Origin: Sarcomyxa edulis
Lineage: Eukaryota > Basidiomycota > Agaricomycetes > Agaricales > Mycenaceae
Reading direction: 5' to 3'
Assembly: GCA_009761415.1 (NCBI GenBank)
Contig: QUOL01000012.1
Coordinates: forward strand, 387,001-451,000
DNA length: 64,000 nucleotides
Part shown: positions 11,675 to 23,451 of the stretch, in pieces
Position numbering within the stretch: position 1 is the first letter of the stretch
Layout: the number at the start of each line of letters is the position of its first letter
Made by a program: the position numbers and the translations under genes
Notes under the pieces: model-generated
Database searches by the model: none
What the model saw: the letters and a program-made list of their open reading frames with translations, nothing else
Told to the model about the DNA's origin: nothing

Positions 11675-13197
11675 ATCTCGACTTGAACTTGCTCAACCTC
11701 CGACTGGGCCACTTGTGGGCCACTCGACTCAAAATTATTTCTGGATATCCAATTTCCTGCAGCCGCTAGGCAACGTTACTAGTACTATGCTCGTACGACA
11801 TGGTCAGATAGTACATGGGAACCACACCGTGAAATTCCTTGGCGAATTCTCTAGAAATCGTACGTGGACGTAGAAAGGTCAAATGTAGCTTTCAGTCACT
11901 GACTATCGTGACTCATGAGGCCTAAGTACTAACTATCAAGAAAGTCGTTTAATTTCTGCACTTGAATATCGACATCTCAATGCTAAAGTGGTGCTGACTC
12001 CGCCGATATTTAGTCGAGATTACCCGCCTGGAAGACACAGGACGGATATCTCCCCGAGTCCTCATGCTCTCCTCACACACCGTGTACTTATCATTCCAAG
12101 TTGAATCCAAGACCGTCCCAATGGTCCAGACTCTTCACATGATGCCATGGTGCATGGAACCTCGGCGGCATTCTCGACGCCCAAGCCAGTACGTCGGTCA
12201 AATGGCTGGATCTATCCTGGTGATAACGGTACAATAAGTACGCAGAATCGTTGATTCGGAGGTCTATCGGGATAACGAACCGAATACATGTACGCCAAGT
12301 ATACTACTTCAAGAATGGTATCTTCTTTTAGGCCGATCCTCGACCATTATGGGTTCAAGAAGTTTCTGATGTTCTCTCGAATCCCAATGTGCCACCCTGC
12401 TCTTCCATGTGAGATGTCATTCAAAACGGTGCGGACTCGTGATACTAGTCCACTGTGTTTGCTTCCACGTCTATGTGTTTTTTCTCCTCCGCGGTTACCG
12501 ACCGAAGGTCAGGTCTCAGGTCTCCACATTCCGATGAACATGTGGTATAGTCAGCGAATGTCGATGAGAATAGAACATGCCCTAGAATGACAAGGTGGGA
12601 AATAGGGCTTGTATTCTTTCATCTTCCGGATAGCCGCAGAACGCTCTTTCCAACCGTCGACAATCTGACATGCTTGAATGAAAGGCCCCGGGTGTACCTG
12701 GTGTGAAGTTGCATGGTGACTGGTCACTTATTCTCCCTATGATCTCATCGTCACTGCTATGAATACCTTGCACGTTAACAGAAGTTCTCGATATCCTCGG
12801 AACATGCATGGCATCAGTAAACTTTACTCTTATCAGTCCTCTCGAAATGGTCTCATAGATTGATACTACGGAGCTCCTAATATCTTTGTGCGGGCGCGAC
12901 AACATGCTTGGTTCATGTAAGATGGTGGCCCGAGACCAAACACAGCGAGAAGACATTTCTGGTATCGTTGATTCCCCCCACCCAGAGTGAAACAGTTCAT
13001 TTACGCGTAGATCAGAGTGTAGGAGCTACTTTTGAGGTTATAAGATTACAATGACGCGTTCCAACTTGTCCTAGTCTATCAACTCGTACTGCTGGGAGAT
13101 TCGGTCGTCAATGATGAATCCTCTGATGGGCGTCGCCTGAAAACACTCACCCGATTGTGGTAATCTAAGAATGACACGCTCATACTTCACGGTGAAA
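11675..13197. other. Gene-poor stretch, nothing supported
   Basis: About 1.5 kb. Open frames at 12288-12590 (+) and 12956-12582 (-) have no domain, no convincing splice extension and no protein-like composition. A vague resemblance of VKFTDAMHVPRIS to a retroelement segment is too short to support a mobile element. Confidence 0.5.
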
Positions 13198-13938
13198 TCA
13201 AAGCAAGCCAGGGAAAAACCACCACGGCACGTTGGCGGCGTATGCATCCCATTCCTCGTTGAAGGTCTTCTTAAGCTCCTTGTCCTCGGCTTCTGCCCTA
13301 CTCAAACCCACAGCGAGGGTCCATATCCACCAGGCCGCCCAAACTACGATGGCCCCAGACGAACCCAAAGGACTACATTCCGTGAGCCAGCTTCCCTTTG
13401 TCAGATGAGAGAGCGCGAGACCGGCGACAAGAAGCATGGAACCAGTATAAGATGGATGGCGAACATAGCCGTAAAATCGACGGGTAATGAGTTTGTGCTC
13501 GGGAAGAATGGTCAGGTCAAACGTAAAAAGTTGACCAAGCGTGTGGAAGCAGTCGAGACGTATGTACGTTCCGAGACAGGCTGCCAGGACACCAATGACG
13601 AACAGTGGAGTGACACGTATATCTGGGTGGGATGAAAGGCACACTGGGGATGAAATGGCCGGACTCGACGTGGAGAAGATTGTGCTGAGATAGAATAAAG
13701 TCTCGAACACTGTGCATATCCAGAGAAGTGTTTGATGGATCTGACACGACGATGTTCACTGGGATAAAATGATCAATATGATGCCACCACGTACTTTAAA
13801 TATGAAAGGGGCAATTTGAAGGATATACAATTCATTGGTATGGTATCGAGCTTTCTGGGGAGTTGGGTTGGGAGGAGTACATGCCAACTGGTTGCCAATC
13901 GCTTGAATAACGACAAGAGTGGTTCTGGTAAGAGACAT
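13198..13938 (-). CDS. ste14: Protein-S-isoprenylcysteine O-methyltransferase (ICMT/Ste14)
   Basis: Two exons (13938-13795, 13740-13198) encode 228 residues. Diagnostic C-terminal motifs are HKLITRRFYGYVRHPSYTG, followed by SRAEAEDKELKKTFNEEWDA and YAANVPWWFFPGLL. The HPSY and RAxxED/E...W pattern is the SAM-binding signature of the isoprenylcysteine carboxyl methyltransferase family. These ER enzymes methylate the C-terminal prenylcysteine of CaaX proteins such as Ras and, in fungi, lipopeptide pheromones. Hydrophobic stretches before and between motifs fit a multi-pass membrane protein. An in-frame upstream ATG at 13989 would add 17 residues. The splice acceptor just before 13740 was chosen because it alone keeps the frame. 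It is divergent from the DAHP synthase gene. Confidence 0.87.
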
Positions 13939-14639
13939 ATTGAGCGGTGGTGAGGATGGTGACGGATAAAGATGTGGATATAGAGACAAGGAAATGCCTC
14001 GGATATTTATACAGTTCCGGTGACTTGGGAAGAACGACCCAGGGAAAAGACCCCAAGATCTAACAAGCAGTGTTGAATCTTCTGCAGGCTCTGATTATAG
14101 GCAACTCTGAATATAGAATGATGATGGACCTGAATGTCGTAAGTAGAGAGATTAGCATCGTGGAACCATAAAGCTCTAATTCTCCATCTTAGTGTAAGCG
14201 AGTCAAGTAATACTGAGATGTGAGTATGTACTCACCGGGGAACATGTGCAACGCGAGGACAGATATGGGCTCAATGTTAGAGTGTACTTAGGTCGGAAAT
14301 AGGATCAAAGGTAGGGCGGTGTCAACTCCACCGTGGAACATTTACCGTGGAATATACGCGACGTCTCGTGAGTCCGCGGCGAAAGACAAAGACGCGTCGT
14401 CCGAGGTGACTTCCTTTTTAGGATTCAAAAATTTGATCACGATGGTCACGCGATCGTCACGTCACGATTACCCCCTCTTTCTTGACTAACGAGTCACAAA
14501 AACATTAGTTGCCGTCGAAGCTCGCCAATTCTCGGATTCGAGCCATATCTCAAGGCAAGTAGACTTAGGATATTAGGAATAATACCGTACTAACGCTTTA
14601 TCTGATTCTCACTTGGATCCCAGGAATCTCCCAAAAATT
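13939..14639. promoter_or_regulatory. Divergent intergenic region between ste14 and DAHP synthase
   Basis: 700 bases separate the two divergent start codons, so promoters for both must lie here. I see no clear TATA box close to either start. No open frame has coding character. Confidence 0.4.
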
Positions 14640-17055
14640 ATGTCTACTACTTGGTCCCCGTCTTCTTGGAAATCGAAACCAGTTGCACAGGTAACACAGC
14701 CCTCGATCGAACACCTCACTTTCTAACCTTCGACGCCACATGAAATAGGGTGTAGATTATCCAGATCAGCAACAACTTTCCCAGTAGATTTCTTTCCAGT
14801 ATCCTCTCAATTTATATTTAAAAGATTTTGCTCTACAGAGTTCTCGAAAAAATCAGCACGCTTCCACCTCTAGTCACTCCATCGGAGGTCAGTCTTTCAA
14901 TCTTTCATGAATTCTACCTCATGACGGTAGAATTTCTATAGATTGAACGCCTTCGCCATCAACTCAGCCTCGTTCAGCGCAACGAGGCTTTCCTTTTACA
15001 TGCTGGTGACTGTGCCGAAAGTTTCGATGCCTGCACCCATGTACGTCACTCAGATCTTGCTCTCGACTATGCTCGGGGCATTAAGTATCTGGGTCATAGG
15101 AAAACATTTCCGCTAAAATTGGACTCATCTTGTCCTTCTCATTGATCCTCATATGGGGTGCCCGTATGCCTGTGGTAAACACCTTGTTGTTCCTTTCACT
15201 CTTCTCTTCTCTCCTTTCTAATTCATCTTATAGGTACGCATAGGTCGCATCGCAGGTCAATATGCAAAACCACGGAGCAGTAACACCGAAAAAATTGGCG
15301 ACAAGGAAGTCTTTAGCTTCAGAGGCGATAACGTGAACGGGTCAGTCCTACCGCTGTCTTTCATCTTGACTCGCAACATTCAACTAGAGTTATAATTTCT
15401 GTAGCCTCGATCCGGACGACCGCACACCCGATCCCAAACGTCTACTGAGGTACATATGCACGGCATGCAACACACCTCATGTTTACCTACTGTAGTCTGA
15501 TAGCGCGTACTTCCACTCCACCACGACACTCAACTACATTCGAGGCCTGCTCACCTCGGGCTTTGCATCCTTGCATAATCCCCGCGACTGGTCTTTGGCT
15601 CATGTTCGTTCACCCTCTTTACGGTTCGTTCTCTTTTCTTCTATCCCCTCCACACTCTATCCTCGACGTTTTTGACTTCCTTCGTTTTCGCTTTGTCGTG
15701 CTTAACCTAAAACTATAATCCCACCTACACAGGGAAGAATTTGAAACCATAGTTGAAGGATTAGCCGACGCACTCGATTTCAGTCGTACAATTGGTGTCG
15801 ATTCCAGTTCGAAATCTTACGAGCAAGGTGGCGCTCGTGGAACCCTCGGAGAAGTAGATTTCTACACGAGGTATGTCAGACCATCGTTATGCAGTTATCG
15901 CAATTCAAAAAGCGATTTTGACACATTGCATTCTTTTTCAATGTTCTACAGCCACGAGGGCTTAATGCTAAACTATGAAGAGGCCCTCACGAGAGAATTC
16001 CCCCTTCCTCCTGGTGTGATTTCCTCCACCTCCACGGGGGCGAACAAAAAGCCCACAGCCTTCTACAATACCTCGGCTCACTTCCTCTGGATCGGGGATC
16101 GTACGCGCCAACTTACTGGAGCACATGTCGAGTACTTCCGTGGTATACGCAACCCGATAGGCATCAAAGTAGGTCCAAGTATGGCGCAGGATGAATTAGT
16201 GAGGCTTCTCGATAGTAGGTTTTTCTCTGCAATCTCATCATTAAATGCATATCTCCTCCATTCGAATTGTTGACGTATACTTATTTTTCATCATATAGTC
16301 GTTAATCCCGATAAAGAAAGCGGCAGAATCACTTTGATTACGCGTTATGGGTCCGGAAAGGTTAGCTATCGCTGACATCTTCTGGTTACGCTCTCAGTGA
16401 TTACCATTTCCGCACTTATCCTTAGGTTGAAGATCACCTTGCAGGGCATATAGACGTCGTTCAGAAGTCTGGCCACCCTGTCATCTGGATATGTGATCCT
16501 ATGCACGGAAAGTGAGTCCCTCGACGGAGTCCAGGGTCGTCACTCTTTTTTCTACTCTTCCTGACTAACGCCGCCTCAGTACGCTCACGTCTGGAAACGG
16601 CTTGAAGACAAGGCATTTCGGAACAATCATCAGCGAGCTCAATTCATGCTTGAGAATCCATGCCGCTCGCAACTCCCGCCTGGGCGGCGTTAGTTTAGAA
16701 TTCACCGGAGAAATGAACGACGAAGGATTCAGCGTTACAGAATGTCTTGGAGGCAGTATGGAGTTAAGTGAAGAGGAATTGGAGTTGCGATACCAAGTAA
16801 GCCCCTTCTCTCGTCCATACGGCTCAGATTTCTGACCATAATTTCAGTCTTTCTGCGATCCAAGACTCAATTTTGAGCAATCGTTAGGTAGGCATTCTCA
16901 TCTTAGTAATCCGATCAATGCTGACCCTACGCGGAAAAGATGTTGCATTTTTGATATCTGACCATTTCAAGAAACAGCGCCGAGGTCCAAAACAAGACGA
17001 GAACGACGATGTGGTGTACTCCGAACTTGGCGGTCGTGCCCGAAAGACGACATAG
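14640..17055 (+). CDS. Class II 3-deoxy-D-arabino-heptulosonate-7-phosphate synthase
   Basis: Fifteen exons, all phase-consistent: 14640-14690, 14749-14783, 14839-14887, 14942-15040, 15100-15174, 15234-15340, 15405-15449, 15504-15623, 15733-15870, 15952-16214, 16299-16360, 16426-16511, 16580-16796, 16848-16887, 16940-17055; 500 residues. Segments [116 protein letters not shown] and [18 protein letters not shown] identify the plant/microbial type II enzyme. It condenses phosphoenolpyruvate and erythrose-4-phosphate, the first step of the shikimate pathway. This class is metal-dependent, with conserved Cys, His, Glu and Asp ligands of the kind visible in those motifs. Such class II enzymes in fungi can be housekeeping or can feed aromatic secondary metabolism; the context does not decide. 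Confidence 0.92.
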
Positions 17056-17153
17056 TAATACAATGTGTCATTCCCTCTAGACGGACCATCAACTTGTGGT
17101 GTCTGCGAGTGGCGATAAACAAAAAGGACCAACAAAAATACATGCCAATCGGT

Positions 17154-20100
17154 TTATGATAGATCAAAGCCAGCACCAGAGGTAATCGCCTGCAGCAACT
17201 TTTCTCGGAGGATCTGTGCACTTTGATATCGTGGTAGCTACATCGATTGCCCCCATGAGCGACACGGAATACAGAAACGATAAATCATTTACCTTGAGGA
17301 GATTGATGCATGTGCTCGACGTCGGTAGACGATTTTGGTCGTCGCTAGCAGCCCGGATGGCAAACGAGGGTGTCAGTTCTTTGAATCCACTGTGGAAGAC
17401 ATGCCGAGTAAGTAAATCAAAGGTAATCAATCAGAGAGTTGATTCGGTCGTACAGAAGTGGCGGTCGACTGCAGCTTGTAACAAATCGCAATAGTGCTCT
17501 GCGTTGTTCTTGGTCAAACGAATTGACAACCTGATGACGGAGATACATAATTAGAATCAGGACCAACCAAGACTCAGTATTCCGCGGGGGCTCACATTCC
17601 AGAATGCAACTATGGTTGGCTCTTCGTCGGTGTAAACACCCCCATAATTCGTATGTCTCCGCAAGTCATCCAAGTCAATAGGCGAGTTAACACCGCCAAT
17701 CAATATCTGGACTTCCTGTTGGTTGAACATCCTGGAGAGATATATTTTAACGCTTTGGCATATATTCGTTTATTACGAGGGGATCGCACCTGAGCCACTT
17801 GGGATCAATCAGTTCGGACAGTCCTTCGAAGAACGCGTCGCTTTGACGTTTAATCTGTTTACTAAGACGATAATGGGATACTAGATGGATATATTGAAGC
17901 CGGTTTTCTCGCGTCACCGCGATGTTGCTACCATTGGGTACTAAATCCAAAGATCGTGTAACCCCAAATTCTGAGGAACTGGTTGTTAGTCCCTTATTTG
18001 AATACAAGATATGCCCGTGTGCCGAAGGAAGGGCCGGAGGTTCAAAAATATCGTCAGGGATGAACGTACCTTCAATAGCGACCGTAAAATTCAATGACAA
18101 TTCCTCGGGGTCACGGTTATAGTGTTTAAGGAAAAGTAGCCCGGAGTACAAGTCAGGATCGAGAGAGGCCAGATCATCCAGGAAGCTCTGTTTTCCTAGC
18201 CACTGTGATGTTGATAGAAACGTCAGCCCAAAAACGTAGAACACTCTAGTACTTGTCTAAACATACCTTCGCCAGGAAAAATCCGGCAAAAGCAACGTCA
18301 ACCAGGATCCCTTCGTACATGGCCTTGCCTAGAATGCGGCCAATGAAACGGTACCAGTTGAGGCTATGAGCTATAGCCAGAGAACTCTTAGTTAGAGACG
18401 GCATTCCACAGAAGACACAAAAACGTACGTTCTGTCGCATAGGCATGCGGATTGGGATACAATTCGTTGTTGACATTCGCCAGCCATAATCCCCGATCGG
18501 TGTCGAACACTTCCTTGCAGAGTGACGTGAAAAACTCCTTAAACACACCACCACCGTCAATACCGGCCTCCTCCTGACCGAACTGGTCAATGAATGTTAT
18601 CTCGATGGGTGCCTTCAAGTCAGCTTCTCCCAGTCGATCGAATCCATCCTGAGCCACACTCCCTCTGCGGACCTGTACCCGCGTTCGGCCACGTCGGCCA
18701 TCGTAGCTATACCGGTCCACTCCGCGGCTCATCATGTCACTAGACACGAAATGCCGAAAGATCGACACCCGGACTTCGAATGGGATGGCAAACGGGATAT
18801 TATTGAGGACGCCTAGGCGCGGTGACATGTAGCTGATTTGACGCTTCGAGAGCGACCGAGAATGAGGGTTACTGGGCAGAGACATTTGCTGTTCTTCGTA
18901 GCTGAATGTAGAATAAGTATGCCGAGGAAGTGGAGATACGGATAGCTGACCTACACTGCTGCTTCTATAAACGATTGCATATCAATCTGGGAGCTCACGA
19001 GCCAATGCCCTGCAGGGGTGAACGGCTTTCTCGAACTAGAAGGATGATCGTCAGGAAGGCGGAGATGGAGGGAAGGTGAAATGCTTACTCTCTCGCGTGG
19101 ATGCCTAACAGGCATTTTGTAAGTTTCTCTCTAACGCCCTCCCATGTACACCTGACACCTTCGACGCCTCCTTCTTGGACGTTTGTTTGGTCCTCACGCC
19201 AATAGAGCACAAACGCGATATTGAGGAGTTGTCGACTGAATGTCGTAAGCTCGTCTAGGTTCAAGGGATTACGAGGCGAAGTCGTAGATGTGTTGCTTGT
19301 TCCAAAGAATTCATCGTCACCCATAGTCAGGAGCGATTGAGTATACAAGTCTGCTAGAAATAGTAACGGTGGCCACGCAGAAGAGTTTGAAGAATCTGTG
19401 ACACCGAAAATAACAATGTTAGGTAGGAAGAGAGGTAAACCAGATGCAAGACACTTACCCATCAAGGCAATAGCATTATCATCTTTACCAAGAGGCGACC
19501 CTCTCACGTATCCACGGTACAACTCTCTCACAAGCCCACCCCCCGTGTAAACTAGTACCGTGCTCAACACCTTGTCTCTATTCGCGGGCGAGACCGTATT
19601 CAACGCCAAAAAGAAGGACACAAGATTGAGGCGTGTGCTCGGGTGAGAAATAGTAGCTGTGAGGAGGGAGTTTATGTGTGTAGGATCTGATAGCGTTTGC
19701 AGTCGCTTGACAGTTCGTGCATCGAGAGGTGGAAGAACGGGCGGTGGGGGCGGAGTAAAAGTCGAGACCGCGGTAACGCGTATCTTGGAATCTTCATCGT
19801 CCGAGTCAGAGTCACTGGGCGCCCAAGAGGTTGTACTAGACTTCTGTCCTGGTGTAGGCGGGTGTAAACAGTTAATCGGGACGGAATTCAAAAGCGACGT
19901 GAGGATGTGTAAATATGTGTCTAGAGCAGATGCTGGTAGTATCCGATAACGTGGAGTGGTGAACGCGAGAAGGTTGGCGAGGAGATGGATCCGACCTTCA
20001 ACAGACGTGGAATCAATCAGGGAAGGTATGGTAGGCTCGAGAATGGATAATGTTGCGAGTGGCAATCGAGATGAAAGAAGTGTAAGAGATGGCAGGGGTA

Positions 20101-20998
20101 GGCGGTTCGGCAAAAGCGGGATAGTGAGGATGAAGGAAAATAGGCGACTGATAGATTCTGCAGAGAAAATTGACGTGGGTTGGAGTGTTGCCAATGGATT
20201 TGTTACTAGCGGAATTATGAGAGGAAGACTTTTCGAGGACGATTTAGCTTGTATTGGCTACACGCAAATTTAGTACATTACTAGATTTGCTATGATGAAG
20301 ACTCACGATGGCCTGTATCGCGCTGGAAAGAAGCTCGTAGAAACCACGAGGCAGTAGATACTGGGTGATTTGGGTGCTAAGTGATGCACCTTGCGGGCCT
20401 AGTCTTCGAGTGGTTATACTCGACGATAGAAGCTGGTTCAAGACCTTCAGGTGGGCCACAGAGTTGGGGGATCTATCAAATAGTGAGTGTTGGCGCAAAA
20501 CACGAGAATGAAAGACTGACTCGGGGGCCTTGGCTACCGACTGAAGCAGAAGGACACTCGTCTGGCGAATTAAGACAAGCCAGCTGTTCTGAAGCTGCCC
20601 CGTAGCAGGTTCAAAGAGAGTGTCTGGACAGATTATCAGCACCAAGTAGACATACAACTGAAGAACATACCTTCACCGCGCTCGACCATCGTGCTCGACC
20701 ATCTAGCCAACACTCCCTCGTCTCTCCCGATGAGAACGAGACATCGTAGTCCAGTGATACTCGTAACATTATCTTCAAATATTCTACGCATCTCTTTCCT
20801 TGTCGTTCGAGCTTGCATGATGCCCCGCCACCATGCTTGTATTCGGATAGCGTTCTCCTGCCTCCGTTTATGGTCTAACCGCTCAGATCTTCGAGCCTTG
20901 GCTTGATCGAGGATTGCAGCTTGGGTTGTAGTTGTAGGTGCCCCACCTAGATTAATACGTCGTCGTCGGTTATCATTGAAGAGGTCTAGAGGTAGCAT
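17154..20998 (-). CDS. HECT-type E3 ubiquitin ligase with IQ motif (Hul5/UBE3B/C-like)
   Basis: Fourteen exons (20998-20671, 20623-20521, 20472-20307, 20257-19459, 19395-19089, 19035-18955, 18901-18429, 18370-18267, 18202-18070, 17970-17790, 17731-17596, 17530-17454, 17389-17293, 17237-17154) encode 1,022 residues. The N-terminus has an IQ-like stretch, ENAIRIQAWWRGIMQARTTR. The HECT domain (about 680-1022) contains ITFIDQFGQEEAGIDGGGVF, AHSLNWYRFIGRILGKAMYE, LVPNGSNIAVTRENRLQYI and VQILIGGVNSPIDLDDL. The catalytic Cys, about residue 990, is in STCINLLKLPRY. Architecture and length fit the Hul5/UBE3B/UBE3C group, which extends ubiquitin chains on misfolded or proteasome-bound substrates. An acidic linker (SDSDSDDEDSK) lies near residue 300. 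The putative intron 20520-20473 is 48 nt and open in frame, so its removal is uncertain. Confidence 0.9.
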
Positions 20999-21275
20999 GG
21001 TGGAAATGTTCGAAGGGATTCAGAAGTTAGAGGAAGCTTTGGGTGTGCCGCATTGGGCGTTGCGTATGCTCTCACTAAGCAGGGCCGAGAACGATCCATG
21101 CGACTCGATGCAAGCAAGACGGCAGCAAAGCAACTTGAACACTTTTAGGATAGAATAGCAGAGTAACGAGACCCATTAAAGCAGAAGAGTATGTATGGAA
21201 CAATATGCCAATGGTTAAACTAATAGACGTCAGACTGTCCGAATCCAAGTTCCGAATTATGGTATTAGAGAGTCA

Positions 21276-21830
21276 TTAAACGATATTGACGGTAACGTTA
21301 CGGAGCTCCAGGTAAGGTTCTGGCCCAGCCTGTAGAACATGAACGATATATGAGCAACCACTACACGGGACATACTAGAGCAAAGTACTGGCACTCACCC
21401 CGATCAGAGCAAAATGTGACACACTCAACTGTGCGCGTCCCTTCGCCATAGCAGCAGGAACGACGACTGAAAAGTTCTGGTAGGGTGGTTTGGAAAAGTC
21501 TCCGGGTTGGTACTGGGGTTTGTATGGTCCAACGTATAGGATTGGACCGAGGAGATCTGCAGGTGGGATGCATGGAGAAGACGGGCAGGATTGGAGGGCA
21601 ATCACGATGGCGACTTCCTCTGAACCCGACAGTGAGTTCTGTTGCATCGTCAGTATCAGTATATGGGAATACGAAGGAGTCGGGATACGTACGGGGCGAT
21701 CAACCTCGACTGTGAAGTTTGCACCTGCGGTAAGGGATGTACCTTCAGCAGGGTACCCGATATTGATGTTTTGGGCTAGCGCCGAGGTGGCACATAGGAC
21801 AGAGAGGACGAGAGTAGAGAAGAACTTCAT
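21276..21830 (-). CDS. Small secreted protein with signal peptide
   Basis: Three exons (21830-21693, 21638-21399, 21329-21276), 143 residues. It starts MKFFSTLVLSVLCATSALAQ, a textbook signal peptide with cleavage expected after ALA. The mature part begins NINIGYPAEGTSLTAGANFT and has VAIVIALQSCPSSPCIPPAD, with a few Cys, then VGPYKPQYQPGDFSKPPYQN. It ends LELRNVTVNIV. The composition is beta-strand-like. It resembles a widespread but uncharacterised class of small secreted basidiomycete proteins as I recall it; no enzyme motif is visible. An upstream in-frame Met at 21953 would bury the signal peptide, so 21830 is preferred. It could be a cell-wall or effector-like protein. Confidence 0.75.
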
Positions 21831-23451
21831 GATGGTTGTAAGAGGTATTTGTTTGAGGTGTTTATGTTCGCAGACTAGAAACCGGGATTTGCGGTCGTTT
21901 ATATACCTTTGGGGAAGGCGATTGGGAATTCCAGGCCGATATGAACTAACCAAGGTATAGCAAAATTCGAGGCGATGCTAGTATATGACCATGAAACACG
22001 ACGAGCAATGACCGGGCGGCATCATAGACCGACCATGGAACGCCCAATGAAAGCCCAGGAATGCACGTTTCATAAGACGATCCGTGGTCGGAGTAAGTAT
22101 GTTCATTGCCATTCAGCCGATGCGTACTCCACATAAATAGGACATGTGAGCGCCAGTGACGCAAGTGATCAATCGAGAACTGAGGATGTAATGCGGGACA
22201 TCGATAGACAAGACCTGCGGTTTGATGGTCATTCTGCTTGTCGTTCTTCGGTCACTTGCATCCAGGATTTTTTGATTGGGAACACGACATCTGCCCACCA
22301 GACACTAGAGACATGGCATGCGAGTAAACATTCCGAGTGTCTTATGTGAGCTGCCATGAATCATAGAGAAGAAATTCTACAGACGAGAGAACAGTACAGC
22401 ATGGCTCGAGACTCTACAGCGAAGTCCTAGAAGCATGCACGTACACGCGCGAGAATATGGAAAAGTTTGGCCGTCAATCCAGACGGGAGTAGGGCGGACA
22501 ACAAGTTCCACAGTGGGAGTGGCATCTTCAGATGACAGACGCCTGATCACCTGTTCATATCAACCTGGCAGAACAGTGGTATGTCGATTGGACCAGAGGG
22601 GACAGTGCTAGTGTTGAAAGTGTCTCCCAACCGCCCAGATCTTTCGCGAAGACTCGCGAAATTGGTCTAAAAGTTCCTCTATCGGTCCAGACAGTGAGAG
22701 CAGTGGGAGACTGCAGTGGACGAGGAGAGGATGATACATCTACCAGTTAGAGAATGGTAGAAAGACAAAACTGGGAGAGAAAAAAACACGAACAAGAGTT
22801 GATGCAACTTTTTGAAGGGACAGTTCCCCTTCGTCGAAGTTTGACTAGTTCGAAAGAGCAACATCCACCCATGGGCTTGGCGTACTCAAAAGAATCTTTC
22901 CAACAATCGTCCCATCCACAAGATAAGAGACCCAGTCGATATTGGCTTGAACGTTGAACGGCGTTTCTTGACGTTCGAGCCATGTTCCTCTGCCTTCGAG
23001 TTCGCGTCCCCGACATACTGTTGACGGCACTAGATCCCCTCCCTCCCTCAGTGTTCGCCCATTGACTTGGAAATGACCGTTCTAATCGAGCGAGTCTCCC
23101 CTCGCAGGCCCTCATCGACGAAAAACTATGGCAGCAGCTTTGCCTCCAAAGACGTAGACGACATCCCTGGCTCCGTTTGCGCAAATTTAAAGGATGAGGC
23201 GGACGTGAAATCTTGAAGCTGCGAGTGACTGGTGATTTTGAGGAGACAGGAACTTTGTGAGAGCTAGGCTGCTGGGGAGTCGAGAGTCTCAAGACACGAT
23301 GTCCAAGTCGGACCTGCGGATTTTTTTTTGCTTTCGCCAGATTCGATAGCTGTAACTCAGCTCTGGAACACAAACAGCACCCACTTCTATATCTTGAAAC
23401 CCTTTAGAGCACTGGGGCAATAGTAAGTCGAGCAATAGATTATAATTTCTA
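21831..23451. other. Gene-poor stretch, nothing supported
   Basis: About 1.6 kb. The longest open frame (23373-22747, minus, 208 residues) is Arg/Ser-rich, lacks any motif and overlaps low-complexity runs, so I do not call it. I found no repeat or RNA gene. Confidence 0.5.

Noticed and set aside
12582..12956. Minus-strand frame with a segment faintly like a Copia polyprotein
   Set aside because: Similarity covers only about a dozen residues and there is no flanking LTR, integrase or reverse transcriptase signal.
22747..23373. 208-codon minus-strand open frame
   Set aside because: Arg/Ser-rich, no motif, no signal or splice context; looks like a chance frame.
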